Shown here piece after piece: positions 7,093-16,371 of a stretch of DNA of 64,000 bases; positions within the stretch are counted from its first letter, which is position 1, and each line of letters starts with the position of its first letter. The notes beneath the pieces are model-generated. The model saw only the letters and a list, made by a program, of their open reading frames with translations. It ran no database searches and was not told where the DNA came from. A program made the translations under genes and the position numbers. Source of the stretch: Roseibium sp. MMSF_3544 (GTDB lineage Bacteria > Pseudomonadota > Alphaproteobacteria > Rhizobiales > Stappiaceae); contig NZ_JASHKA010000002.1 in NCBI RefSeq assembly GCF_030732845.1, positions 186,001-250,000 of the forward strand, in the 5' to 3' direction.

Positions 7093-9375
7093 CTAGCCCG
7101 TCGCCTGTCCTTCGACGTTCTGCTCAATCGCATCCATGGCGGCAGCTGCAGCTTTTTCTTTCGTGTCTTCGTCAAGCTCGTCCGCACCCACGACTTCCAC
7201 CTTGACGTTCCGCTGGGCGAAGTTGATCCCTGCCTTTTCGAATTCGTCCCGAATGCGTTGGTAGGCGTCGCGCCTGATGGTCCATTGGCCGCCGGGCTTC
7301 GTCATGAACTTGACACCGACCACCATGTTGAACTCTTCCATGCGGCGGACGCCCTGAAACTTCAGAGGTTGCAGGAAATTCCCGCCATATTCGGGATTTT
7401 CCTGCAATTCCGCGTCGATTTTTTTGACGATTTTCTTGGCGAGTTTCAGGTCCGTGTCGAAGGGTACCCGGAACTCCAGCTTCATCATCACCCAATCGCG
7501 ACTGTAGTTGGTGAGCGACTTGAGCTCTCCAAAAGGAATGGTGTGAACCGCACCCCTGTGATGGCGCAATTGCAGGGAGCGAATTGACATGGATTCCACG
7601 GTGCCGCGAATGTCGCCCATCTCGATGTATTCACCGACCCGAAATGCATCGTCTATCAGGAAGAAGACGCCGGAGACGATATCCCTCACCAGGGCCTGAG
7701 CGCCGAAGCCGACCGCAAGGCCAACGACACCCGCGCCCGCCAGGAGCGGAGTAATGTTGATGCCCATGGACGACAACCCTATCAGGCCCACCATCACCAG
7801 GATTGTCACCAGGACAACCTTCTTGATAAGCGGCAGCAAGGTTGCCATCCGGGCTTCCGGACCGGGCGCCATGCCAGGCACGAGTTTGGGCATACTCGCC
7901 ATGCGCCGGTCGATCGCCGTCTTGGTTGCGGTCCAGATCAGATCACCAATCAGGAAGGCCACCATGATATCAATCAGAACTCTGACGACTTGGGCTGGCG
8001 TCGAATTGGTGGCGGACATGTTCCAGGGCTGAACGCCCCAGAAAAGTCCGATACAGACGACAGCGGCAACCACGACCACAAATCGGCCGAGCCGCACGGC
8101 GACCGGCAGATAGACGCCGTGTATCGCCTCGGCATTGGTGATAGCCTCCTGTTCCGCCTCGCCGGGTGCCTCAGCTTCGGCGGCGGCATCCGGCTCAACG
8201 ACGGCTTCCGCCTCGGCTCCGGCTTCTTCCGCTGCCGCTAGTGTTTCGTCGGCGCTGACTTGCTCCGACTGTGCTTCGGCCCGGCTCTCTTCAAAGGCCT
8301 GCTCGATTGTTTTGCGCACCAGGCGCTCTGTGGGAATAAGCAGGGCGACCACCGCAAGGGTCCCGGCAGCGCTGTAGGCTCCGATCAGCCAGAATATGAA
8401 GAGCATGAACAGCACCAGCGACCCAACGACCGGCGCCGCGATTGACAGGCGCTTGGGTTCGCTGCGCGTATGCATCAGCCAAAGCAGCAAGATTGCCAAG
8501 ACAGTCGTCAAGGCGGCCGCGATGATATCGATTGTCAAACCCGCCGGTTCATCGGCCCCAAGCACCACGATTGTTTCGGCAAGGCCATGTCCGAACAACA
8601 TGACCGCCGATGCCAGCATGACGCCGAGATAGAGGCCTCTTGCGTCCTGCCTGGACAGCGGCACCAATCGCAAGGCTTCAATTCTGGGAGCCAGGGCGAA
8701 CAGCGCCAGGGCGGACACCACACGCAACATGACCAGCGCGAACAGGAGTTCTAGAACGAACTCTTCGGCGTTCGGCGGCCAGTCGAAAATGACAAAGGTC
8801 CCGATTGTCCCGAGCGAGAAGAACACGGCGCCGCCTGAGACAAGCGCAAGGCGCGTGAGCGCCGAACGTACCTTGTCAATGTAACGGTTCGAGCGGGTCA
8901 GTTCGATGCGCCTTCGAAGGTACCCTGCATATCGCCAGTAAAGCCATTCCAGGCCGACACCGACAAAAACGAAGATGATCAGAAGGACGACAAAATTCAG
9001 CTGTTCTCTTGGCGTCAGCCCTTCTTGCCAGGTCGTGGAAACAATGGACGGGATGTTCGGCAAAAGGACCAGCGCCGCGCCAACCTCCTGTACCCGCACC
9101 TGGATCTGGATCAGGCCCAGTTCGATGCTTTCACGGAATGTCAGATTGGTGGATGCACCATCCTCGCCGAGCCCTGCTGCCCTTTGTTGCAGCCAGTTGA
9201 CCACTGTCGGATCAGCCAGCAATCGCGCCAGCTCCTTGATATCGTTAGGCGAGGGTTCTGCTGGTGTTTCTGCGGTCTCTGTGGCTGTGCCGCCTGGCAG
9301 CATCATTTGCGCAGAAAGGGGTGTTGATGTGTGCAGGAACCCCAGAAAGACCAGCGCAAAGAACAATCTGATCAT
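7093..9375 (-). CDS. Large mechanosensitive ion channel, MscS family
   Basis: 760 residues, more than twice E. coli MscS (286). Order: signal peptide (1-22), a short periplasmic segment, then a series of hydrophobic helices from about residue 125 to 350, a cytoplasmic Glu/Ala-rich linker (about 358-415, very acidic), three more helices, the pore helix rich in Gly/Ala (GVVGLAVGFGAQAL, about 548-561) and the MscS beta and alpha/beta vestibule to about residue 700. Such channels release solutes on hypo-osmotic stress. Its ATG overlaps the stop of the upstream [2Fe-2S] membrane protein gene by four bases, so translation is coupled. That partner is unusual for MscS and hints at redox input. Confidence 0.88.
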   Translation of the reverse strand: MIRLFFALVFLGFLHTSTPLSAQMMLPGGTATETAETPAEPSPNDIKELARLLADPTVVNWLQQRAAGLGEDGASTNLTFRESIELGLIQIQVRVQEVGAALVLLPNIPSIVSTTWQEGLTPREQLNFVVLLIIFVFVGVGLEWLYWRYAGYLRRRIELTRSNRYIDKVRSALTRLALVSGGAVFFSLGTIGTFVIFDWPPNAEEFVLELLFALVMLRVVSALALFALAPRIEALRLVPLSRQDARGLYLGVMLASAVMLFGHGLAETIVVLGADEPAGLTIDIIAAALTTVLAILLLWLMHTRSEPKRLSIAAPVVGSLVLFMLFIFWLIGAYSAAGTLAVVALLIPTERLVRKTIEQAFEESRAEAQSEQVSADETLAAAEEAGAEAEAVVEPDAAAEAEAPGEAEQEAITNAEAIHGVYLPVAVRLGRFVVVVAAVVCIGLFWGVQPWNMSATNSTPAQVVRVLIDIMVAFLIGDLIWTATKTAIDRRMASMPKLVPGMAPGPEARMATLLPLIKKVVLVTILVMVGLIGLSSMGINITPLLAGAGVVGLAVGFGAQALVRDIVSGVFFLIDDAFRVGEYIEMGDIRGTVESMSIRSLQLRHHRGAVHTIPFGELKSLTNYSRDWVMMKLEFRVPFDTDLKLAKKIVKKIDAELQENPEYGGNFLQPLKFQGVRRMEEFNMVVGVKFMTKPGGQWTIRRDAYQRIRDEFEKAGINFAQRNVKVEVVGADELDEDTKEKAAAAAMDAIEQNVEGQATG

Positions 9376-10490
9376 GCGATTTCCTCGCGCTCAAGGCCTG
9401 GCTCCGGATCACGCGCTGGAGGGTCCTCTCCCCGGAGCAGCTCCTGGTACTCCACGGGAGATATTGTGGGAGCAAATAGACGTTCGACAGTGACTGGACC
9501 TCCGGTCGGCATTGCCTGACAGGCGAGCCGGACGCCCTCGGGAAGTGACCGGCGCGCGATCGTCTCGGCTTCGGTCTTACCAGGAGGCGCGAGGTTTTCG
9601 TGGCCCTCCAAAACACGCACGGCGCACGAACCGCAGCGCCCTCTTGCTCCGCAGAGCGCCGCGTGAGCCGTGTCCATTGATTGCGCAGTCTCGAGCAAAC
9701 TGAAGCCGGCGGTCCGCTCAATGGTCGGCCCGTCCGTGTAGGTGACCGTAATCTTTGGCCGCTTGCCCCAAAGGCGGACTGCTCGGGCCAATAGAACGGC
9801 TGCAATCAGGGCGGCATACCACCACAGAACCTGGCTCTGAATGTTGTTCAGGGTCGCCCCAACGGTGCCGTAGGCAGCGGCAGCTTCCCGGACAGGTGCC
9901 ATGAACTCCGGGTCGCCTCTATTGGCAATCAGGATCTTGCCGGATTCGACAAAACCGAGCAGCGCGGTTACCGGCACGATCACCGCAAACGGGTAGGAAA
10001 TAGTGGCATATCGGCCCCACCATTTTTGGACCTGCATCCACAGAAAGAGGCCGTAGCAGGCATGCACCCAGATGACGATCAGGGCGACGACCTGCTGGAT
10101 GCCCAGATGCGGTACGAACATCCAGTAAACTGCGAGCACCCACTTAAAGTTTGTGTGGACACCGGTCATCGCCGGGCCGACAACGGTGCCCATGATGTGC
10201 GGCAGCAGCAGCGGAACGATCGCCAGGCCCAGTGCTGCCTGTGCGGTGTCAGCCCAGTTGGAAAACAGGCTGTTGCGCCAGTAAACTGTCCATAGACCCA
10301 GGGCAGCATGTACGAAAAAACTCACAATCAGGATTGGTCCGCCGATCGGATTGCTGAAGGGCCCCATCAGGAACCGCCCGGCAGTTTCCATCGCGGAGAT
10401 TGAGTACAGTCCAAATGCAAGGGTGAGCAAATGACCAATCACAAACACAAACAAAAGCAGGCCGCTTATGATACGTAGTCTGCTTATCAT
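9372..10490 (-). CDS. Membrane protein with N-terminal heme-type helices and C-terminal [2Fe-2S] ferredoxin domain
   Basis: 372 residues. Residues about 1-240 contain six hydrophobic helices with several histidines placed in or near membrane segments (GHLL near 19, VHAAL near 61, PHIMG near 98, GVHTN near 110, VPHLG near 126, VHACYG near 142), a pattern like SdhC/FrdC-type diheme anchors. Residues about 265-345 form a plant-type ferredoxin domain with Cys-x5-Cys-x2-Cys and a fourth Cys in LACQA. The same two modules precede the catalytic domain in rhizobial redox-sensing adenylate cyclases such as CyaC, but here no cyclase domain follows: the protein ends after a short tail. It overlaps the MscS gene by four bases (9372-9375). 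Role inferred: electron transfer or redox sensing at the inner membrane. Confidence 0.75.
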   Translation of the reverse strand: MISRLRIISGLLLFVFVIGHLLTLAFGLYSISAMETAGRFLMGPFSNPIGGPILIVSFFVHAALGLWTVYWRNSLFSNWADTAQAALGLAIVPLLLPHIMGTVVGPAMTGVHTNFKWVLAVYWMFVPHLGIQQVVALIVIWVHACYGLFLWMQVQKWWGRYATISYPFAVIVPVTALLGFVESGKILIANRGDPEFMAPVREAAAAYGTVGATLNNIQSQVLWWYAALIAAVLLARAVRLWGKRPKITVTYTDGPTIERTAGFSLLETAQSMDTAHAALCGARGRCGSCAVRVLEGHENLAPPGKTEAETIARRSLPEGVRLACQAMPTGGPVTVERLFAPTISPVEYQELLRGEDPPARDPEPGLEREEIA

Positions 10491-10724
10491 GTTGCTTCCA
10501 TCTCAATGATTGTTGTTGCCAAGCTGATCCGCACCCTTGAACACAGCAGAACGTTGCAACGAGTTATCCGGTCGCTCGCTTTTCTTCTTCTGCCATGGTT
10601 AGCGTATTGTAGATCCCGGCTCCATCAAAAATGATTGATTTGCTTTCGTCCACAATTTGTCAGTGCAACAACTGAATACTTGAAGTGTGCCACGCTTCTA
10701 CTGAAGCCAGTGCGTGCAGCTTAC

Positions 10725-11606
10725 CTAGAGAAGGCTGTCGGTGATTTTTTGCTCTGCAGCGGTGTTTGCTCGGCGAAAGATCAGCGTCACGAGCGTCGAT
10801 GTGATCACGATGAAGAGCGAATAAAGCGCGCCGACTGCCATGATCGGCTGCTGCTGGTCGCTTGGGAACGTGAGCACAATGATTGCAATCGCCAACGGGG
10901 CATTCTGGATCCCGGTCTCAAGGGCAACGGTGCGTGCATTCCTTGGATGCAGCCGGATGGAGCGGGCAAACAGATACCCGAGCGCAATTCCGAAAACGCC
11001 CAGCATGATCGCCACAAAATAGGTCGACGGTGCTGTGGTCATCAGGAATTGCCAGTTACGCGGTATCCAGGAAATCGCGATGAATGCGATGAAAACAAGC
11101 GCCAGGACCGAACCGAAGAATTCGGTTACGGCGCCGGCGTTGGCGTTAAGCCGGCGCAGGATCATCCCGACGGCGACCGGTACGAGCAAAATGACCAGCG
11201 TAGCAATGATGTTCTCGCGCGGGATCGTCAGATCAAGCGCGGAAGCATAGACGAGCAGAACAATCGGGATCAGAACCACACCGAAGATCGTGGACGTGAC
11301 GGTCATGAGAACCGACAGCGCCAGATTGCCCTTGGAAAAATAGGTAAAGATGTTCGAGGTCGTTCCCCCCGGCATGCAGGAGACAATCAGCAACCCGATG
11401 GCGACCGGTTCCGGCAGGGCGAACGCGAGCGTCATGAGGAAGCCGATTAGCGGCATGAAACCAAATTGCGTGAACACGCCGATACCGAGCCCGTAAGGCC
11501 GCCGCAGCGCCAGGTAGAAGTCGCGCGGCGTCAGCGAGGCACCCATGCCCAGCATGATGACGAAAATCATCGCAGCCAGAAGTGCTTGCTCCAGGGGACC
11601 GACCAT
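10725..11606 (-). CDS. Bile acid:sodium symporter (BASS) family transporter
   Basis: 293 residues with about nine or ten hydrophobic helices. The conserved segment SCMPGGTTSNIFTYFSKGN (about 77-95) is the signature of the BASS/SBF fold, and the second crossover motif lies around residue 205 (ALETGIQNAPLA). These carriers import organic anions (pyruvate, pantothenate, sulfonated compounds or bile acids) with sodium. The fadD gene lies three bases upstream of this start on the same strand, so the two form an operon, which makes a carboxylate substrate plausible; this is inference. Confidence 0.88.
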   Translation of the reverse strand: MVGPLEQALLAAMIFVIMLGMGASLTPRDFYLALRRPYGLGIGVFTQFGFMPLIGFLMTLAFALPEPVAIGLLIVSCMPGGTTSNIFTYFSKGNLALSVLMTVTSTIFGVVLIPIVLLVYASALDLTIPRENIIATLVILLVPVAVGMILRRLNANAGAVTEFFGSVLALVFIAFIAISWIPRNWQFLMTTAPSTYFVAIMLGVFGIALGYLFARSIRLHPRNARTVALETGIQNAPLAIAIIVLTFPSDQQQPIMAVGALYSLFIVITSTLVTLIFRRANTAAEQKITDSLL

Positions 11607-11609
11607 CGG

Positions 11610-13331
11610 TTATTCCCCCGCGTTGGCGCCAGCATTTTCGGCGCGCAGGAGTTTTCTGAGTATTTTGCCGACATTCGACTTGGGCAGCTCGGTGCGGATC
11701 TCGATCCTTTTCGGCACCTTGTAGGCGGTCAGGTGGTTCTTGCAGTGGGCGCGCATCTCGGCTTCTGTCAGGCTGGTGTCCGTGAGGACAACGAAGGCCT
11801 TTACGGCCTCTCCGGTCGCTTCGTCCGGAACCCCGATAACGGCGGCTTCGAAGATACCCGGGTGCGAGGTCAGGCAGTCTTCGATTTCATTCGGATAAAC
11901 ATTGAAGCCCGACACAATCACGAGGTCCTTTTTTCGGTCGACGATGGAGAAGTAGCCGTCTGCATCCATCTCGCCGATATCGCCTGTGAGAAGCCAGCCA
12001 TCCCGGAACACGGCCTCCGTTTGGTCCGGTCTGTTCCAATACCCCGCCATCACCTGTGGGCCCTTTACCGCAATCTCACCGGGTTCGCCTGGCGCGACGG
12101 GAGCGCCGTCGTCATTGACGCAGCGCATGAATGTAGAGGGGAGGGGCACGCCGATCGACCCGTCGCGTGATTTACCCACCGGATTGAAGCTGAGCACCGG
12201 CGATGTTTCGGTCAGCCCGTAACCCTGAATGACGGGTTTGCCGGTGATTCCTTGCCATCTCTTGGCCACCTCCGCCTGCAGCGCCATGCCTCCGGCAGAG
12301 GCCAGCTTGAGGTGTTTTGGCGGACTGTCTCGAAACCACAATTCGTTGTTCAGCCCGTTGAACAGGGTATTGACCCCGCTCATCCACGTGATCTTGTAGT
12401 TTTCGAATGCTCGTTTGAGGTTAGACAGTGGGCGCGGACTGGGGATCAGGATGTTACGGCCGCCGAGCCAGAAAAAGGCGAGCAGGTTCAGGTTGAAGGC
12501 GAAGATGTGGTACATGGGCAGCGCTGTCAGCGCGACTTCCTTGCCGCGCTCGATCACTGGGATCATTTCCAGTGTCTGCTCCATGTTCATGATGAGATTC
12601 TCGTGGGTGAGCATCGCACCCTTCGATACGCCGGTTGTTCCACCTGTGTACTGAAGACAGGCGACGTCCCCGGGCAGAACGTCCTGGTGATAGGTATCCA
12701 CCTCAATGTGGTCTTTGATGCGGTGCGCGCGACCAGCCTCAAGTGCGTCCGGCAAGCGAATATGGGGCACTTCGACGGGAGCAACCGTACGGTCCCAGTA
12801 TTTCTGGACGAGCCCGATGATCCCGCGGGGCAGGACTGGCAAAAATTCCGCAATCCGTGTGACGATGATGTTGGGGATCGGATGATTGCGGGTTGCTTCC
12901 GGAATCTTGTCGGCGAACATGTCGATGATGATAAGCGCGCTCGGAGTGGCGTCCTCGAACTGGCGCGCCATCTCTTCGGCCTTGTAGAGAGGGTTGACGT
13001 TCACGAGCACACAGCCTGCCTTGAAGACCGCGAAAGCAGCAACCGGAAAGGCAAGGCAGTTCGGCAACTGCAGCGCCACCCGGTCGCCTCGTTTCAGTCC
13101 CGCGACCTCACGCAGGTACACCGCCAATGCGTCCGACAACGCGTTGACCTGTTCGTAGCTCAACGTCCCGTTCATGCCATTAGGCATACAGGCTGTGAAC
13201 GCGGGAGCCTCGCCGTAGGTGTCGGAAACGGACCGGATCAGATCGCCGATCGTACGGTAGGAAGCCTTGTCGATATCGGCGCGAACATCGGGTCCGTAAA
13301 ATGCTGTCCACGGCCGTTCATCTGATGTCAT
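11610..13331 (-). CDS. fadD: Long-chain fatty acid--CoA ligase
   Basis: 573 residues of the AMP-forming ANL superfamily, close to the size of E. coli FadD (561). The phosphate-binding loop YTGGTTGVSKG is at about residues 224-234, the A5 motif GYGLTET near 366, the hinge DRKKDLVIVSG near 463 and the C-terminal catalytic lysine in PKSNVGKILRK near 555. Activates fatty acids with ATP and CoA at the membrane, feeding beta-oxidation. It is first gene of a two-gene unit with the BASS transporter. I see no copy of the MerR palindrome in its upstream gap beyond a TTTACG half-site near 13492. Confidence 0.92.
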   Translation of the reverse strand: MTSDERPWTAFYGPDVRADIDKASYRTIGDLIRSVSDTYGEAPAFTACMPNGMNGTLSYEQVNALSDALAVYLREVAGLKRGDRVALQLPNCLAFPVAAFAVFKAGCVLVNVNPLYKAEEMARQFEDATPSALIIIDMFADKIPEATRNHPIPNIIVTRIAEFLPVLPRGIIGLVQKYWDRTVAPVEVPHIRLPDALEAGRAHRIKDHIEVDTYHQDVLPGDVACLQYTGGTTGVSKGAMLTHENLIMNMEQTLEMIPVIERGKEVALTALPMYHIFAFNLNLLAFFWLGGRNILIPSPRPLSNLKRAFENYKITWMSGVNTLFNGLNNELWFRDSPPKHLKLASAGGMALQAEVAKRWQGITGKPVIQGYGLTETSPVLSFNPVGKSRDGSIGVPLPSTFMRCVNDDGAPVAPGEPGEIAVKGPQVMAGYWNRPDQTEAVFRDGWLLTGDIGEMDADGYFSIVDRKKDLVIVSGFNVYPNEIEDCLTSHPGIFEAAVIGVPDEATGEAVKAFVVLTDTSLTEAEMRAHCKNHLTAYKVPKRIEIRTELPKSNVGKILRKLLRAENAGANAGE

Positions 13332-13730
13332 GCCTTGCTCCTGGCTTCCGATTCCGGTCCTGCGGCACTCTCTTCGAAAAGAAGAAAAAGCCGCTGTTCA
13401 GCCGACGGAAGGTGCACAAAGCCGCGGCAGTGGCCGTCACCGTCATCCGGCTGGGCATGAACGCGCCGTCATTGGATTGTCTTGTCTCTGCTTTACGTAG
13501 GACGCCGTCCGTTTTCGACCAGAGACCTTGAGATCCGGATGTGTAGTCTTCTTAAAGCAAAAGGTGAAGACCCGGATTGGTCAGATCGTTCCAAACAGAC
13601 TGACTTAAAGTCGTTTCGAGCAGCACTTTCCTGCTCGCCTGCAGCGCGAACTTTGTCCGGGAACCGATTCTGATCATTGGCTTTTAAGGCGGCGAACCAA
13701 TTTAAGTGTGCCTTCAAAACAGGTTGACAT
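13332..13730. other. Intergenic region between divergent fadD and sulfotransferase genes
   Basis: 399 bases that must hold both promoters. A 74-codon frame on the minus strand (13493-13717) has no convincing RBS or family features. No strong hairpin or repeat stands out to me. Confidence 0.5.
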
Positions 13731-14504
13731 ATGAAAGTGCAAACTGAAGCGGCCTACAAAGCCTATGTCATCTGCACATCACCGCGCAGTGGCAGCACCT
13801 TGTTGTGCAAGCTCCTTGCAGCAACCGGTCAAGCGGGCAATCCGAAATCGTATTTTCACGAGCCGGACATCGATGCATGGCAGACCTATCTGGGACTGGA
13901 AACCCGACGCTTTGCGACAGAAGGGGACCGGTTGGAAGCTCTCTTTTCAACGGCACTTGAAAAAGGCTCCGCCGGAACCGGGATATTTGGTTTGAGACTC
14001 CAAAGGCGCAGCTTCGATTACTTTTTCCAGCAGCTCGCAAAACTGCGTCCTGGGGAACGCACCAGGGTCACCCAGATAGAAGCCGTTTTTGGAAAGCCGT
14101 TGTTCATTCACCTGACACGCTCCGACAAGATTGCGCAGGCGGTATCCTTTGTGAAGGCGAGCCAGACGGGCCTCTGGCACAAAGCACCGGACGGACGGGA
14201 ACTGGAAAGGCTCGCGCCGCCGAAAGAGCCTCAGTATGATGCGGACCGCATCAAAGAGCATGTCGACCTCTTCACAGACAATGACCGCGCATGGAACGAA
14301 TGGTTCGAAGCGGAAAAGATTGCGCCGCTCCGGATAAGCTATGACACGCTGTCGAATGACCCTGTCTCGGTCACTGCTCTGATCCTGAACCATCTCGGCC
14401 TCGACACCGCGTCCGCAGAGGACATCGACCTGCCTGTCGCGCGGTTGTCGGACAGGGTCAACAGCGAATGGATCGAACGTTTTCAGAATGAAAAAGCCGG
14501 TTAG
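13731..14504 (+). CDS. Stf0-type sulfotransferase
   Basis: 257 residues. The N-terminal strand-loop-helix TSPRSGST at residues 16-23 is the 5'-phosphosulfate binding loop for PAPS, and the family-typical segment with Phe-His-Glu-Pro follows near residue 42. Overall size and order fit the Stf0 (trehalose 2-sulfotransferase) family found in mycobacteria and marine alphaproteobacteria, some of which sulfate glycolipids or aminolipids. The actual acceptor is unknown. The gene is convergent with a CDP-alcohol phosphatidyltransferase gene and overlaps it by four bases, which hints at lipid head-group work but convergent overlap is no proof of a shared pathway. Confidence 0.82.
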   Translation: MKVQTEAAYKAYVICTSPRSGSTLLCKLLAATGQAGNPKSYFHEPDIDAWQTYLGLETRRFATEGDRLEALFSTALEKGSAGTGIFGLRLQRRSFDYFFQQLAKLRPGERTRVTQIEAVFGKPLFIHLTRSDKIAQAVSFVKASQTGLWHKAPDGRELERLAPPKEPQYDADRIKEHVDLFTDNDRAWNEWFEAEKIAPLRISYDTLSNDPVSVTALILNHLGLDTASAEDIDLPVARLSDRVNSEWIERFQNEKAG

Positions 14505-15112
14505 TCCCTGTCCAGGGACTTGACGCCGATCAGGACGCGCGCGGTTGCGGAAACGAAACAGACCGCCGCAAAAGCCCAGGCAAGCACCGGAAACCAAGCC
14601 GGCAAAAGCGCCATCAGCAGGAACAGCGCGATCGTTTCCGTGCCTTCCGCCAAGCCGCCGAGATAGTAGAGCGATTTCTTGCCCTGCCGATCAGTGGTAA
14701 GGCCACGCCGTTCCGCCATGATTGCAAAGGCCAGAAACGCAGATCCATTTGCGTAGAAACTGCAAAGCAGCGCCGCAGCGGGAAGGGCATTGGAAGCAGG
14801 GTTCTGAATTGCAAAGGCAAGCGGGATGGCGCCGTAGAAGAAGAAGTCCAGTGTAATATCCAGATAGCCGCCGAGATCGGTCTTTTTCGTGACCCGCGCG
14901 ACGGCACCGTCCAGCCCGTCGGCCAGGCGGTTGAGTGCGATGAGAACAAAACCCAACAGGAAAAAACCTGTCGCAATGGCAACGGCGGCACCCAAGCCGA
15001 TCGCGAACCCGGTCAGGGTTATCGTATTGGGACCAATGCCTGCATTGGCCAGCAACTGCCCCATTCGGTTCAGCGGCGGGTCGATCAGCGGTCGGATGCG
15101 TGCGTCGAACAC
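14501..15112 (-). CDS. CDP-alcohol phosphatidyltransferase family protein
   Basis: 203 residues, integral membrane enzyme with about five or six helices. The catalytic signature is complete: D65-x2-D68-G69-x2-A72-R73 ... G81-x3-D85-x3-D89. Enzymes of this family swap CMP from a CDP-alcohol for a second alcohol to make phospholipids. Small size and sequence resemble the Archaetidylinositol/CDP-alcohol group instead of PgsA or PssA, so the substrate is unclear. Its stop overlaps that of the convergent sulfotransferase. Confidence 0.87.
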   Translation of the reverse strand: MFDARIRPLIDPPLNRMGQLLANAGIGPNTITLTGFAIGLGAAVAIATGFFLLGFVLIALNRLADGLDGAVARVTKKTDLGGYLDITLDFFFYGAIPLAFAIQNPASNALPAAALLCSFYANGSAFLAFAIMAERRGLTTDRQGKKSLYYLGGLAEGTETIALFLLMALLPAWFPVLAWAFAAVCFVSATARVLIGVKSLDRD

Positions 15113-15261
15113 GTGATGTGGTCCCTGACTTGGACAAAACAGCGCTGTAATTGCAAAATCCTTCAGGAAATCACAAGTAAGTCTCTTTCACGCTTATGTC
15201 ATTCGCCCTATAAGCCCATCCTGAAGTTGCGGCCAACCGCGAAAATTTTAAAGGAACTACC

Positions 15262-15663
15262 GTGTCAGGCAGTTACAGCGCCACGACCCATGGGATCGAA
15301 GTCTCCGTCGAGCCGTTCTATCTGGACGATGAATCGAAGCCGGAAGAGAGCGAGTTTATCTGGGCATACATGGTCGAGATCCACAATGGTGGCCAGGAAC
15401 CTGTTCAGCTGAAGACCCGCTATTGGCAAATCACGGATGGTCTTGGCCGCCAGGAAGAAGTCAGCGGCGACGGCGTGGTTGGCGAGCAACCTGTGATCGA
15501 GCCGGGGGAAACCTTCGAGTATTCCTCACACTGCCCGCTTTCGACCGACAATGGCATCATGGCGGGGTCCTATGCGATGGAGCGCCCGGACGGTACGCGC
15601 TTCAACGTCGTCATTCCCGCCTTTTCACTCGACTTGCCCGACGCGATCCGCAGCCTGAACTGA
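15262..15663 (+). CDS. apaG: ApaG domain protein
   Basis: 133 residues, full length for ApaG, a single immunoglobulin/fibronectin III-like beta domain. Conserved strands include the YMVEIHNGG segment near 36 and the ApaG hallmark SGDGVVGEQPVIEPGE near 70-85. Enterobacterial apaG mutants are altered in cobalt resistance and magnesium efflux; direct function is not known. Start is GTG at 15262 with AAGGAA about eight bases ahead. In many alphaproteobacteria apaG neighbours metZ; here they are 11 kb apart. Confidence 0.93.
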   Translation: MSGSYSATTHGIEVSVEPFYLDDESKPEESEFIWAYMVEIHNGGQEPVQLKTRYWQITDGLGRQEEVSGDGVVGEQPVIEPGETFEYSSHCPLSTDNGIMAGSYAMERPDGTRFNVVIPAFSLDLPDAIRSLN

Positions 15664-15745
15664 CCGAACCAAACCCGTTTGGATTGCCACCGTGAGCGCG
15701 GAACTTGAATTCGATCCGCGCCCAGACAATCGGTGGCGTTGCGGA

Positions 15746-16165
15746 TCAGACGGTCCGGTGACGGGCGATCGCACCGCGTTCAATCGCGGCAACGGTCAGT
15801 TTGTCGAGGCTGAAGCGGTCGCGGAGCATCTGCAGGATGCGCAACTCTTCCTGTTCAACATGCAGGTCTGCGGCTGCGACTTCCACCGCAAGCGCATATG
15901 CCGTGTCATAGAGCTTTGGCGGCAGAACATCGCCAACCAGTTCCAGAACCAGCGACAACCCGTTTTCTTCCTGGAGAATGTCCCCGCAGCGCTGGGCCGC
16001 CGGGATGATCCTGTTGCCGTCGTAGCTTTCAAAGACCGGCAGCATTTTGATCATGTCACCGATCGTGGCCAGTTCCTTGTCTGTCATTGCATTGTCTGAC
16101 GCGGATACGATCACCATGATGTAGATGAGGGCTTCCTGAACACTGATCGGTTCATTGATAGACAC
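15746..16165 (-). CDS. TerB-like tellurite resistance family protein
   Basis: 139 residues, all helical, of the TerB/DjlA N-terminal type: two acidic helix pairs with the pattern VSASDNAMTDKEL (about 20-32) and ADLHVEQEEL (about 99-108), typical metal-binding-like loops. Cytosolic; family members scaffold membrane-associated complexes in tellurite and stress responses, but single alphaproteobacterial copies have no known role. Stands alone between apaG and lysS, convergent with the former. Confidence 0.8.
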   Translation of the reverse strand: MSINEPISVQEALIYIMVIVSASDNAMTDKELATIGDMIKMLPVFESYDGNRIIPAAQRCGDILQEENGLSLVLELVGDVLPPKLYDTAYALAVEVAAADLHVEQEELRILQMLRDRFSLDKLTVAAIERGAIARHRTV

Positions 16166-16371
16166 TATTTAATCTCCACTGCGCCGGTTTTTGGGCTAAT
16201 CGACTGCCCGGTTTATAGGGTTGAGGGTCAAGCTTCAAGTCACACAAAGGCGACAATTGATTGACGTTTGCGCCACGCTTTTCTAGTGTCGCGCCGCAAC
16301 ATGCGGCATGGGTGCAAGCTGCCCGCCGGAATTGCGATGTTTCCATCCAGACAACAGAATGAAACCCGAAA

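Noticed and set aside
13492-13497. TTTACG half of the MerR palindrome upstream of fadD
   Set aside because: Only a half-site; the second half is missing.
13493-13717. 74-codon minus-strand frame between fadD and the sulfotransferase gene
   Set aside because: No RBS or family features; lies in a probable promoter region.
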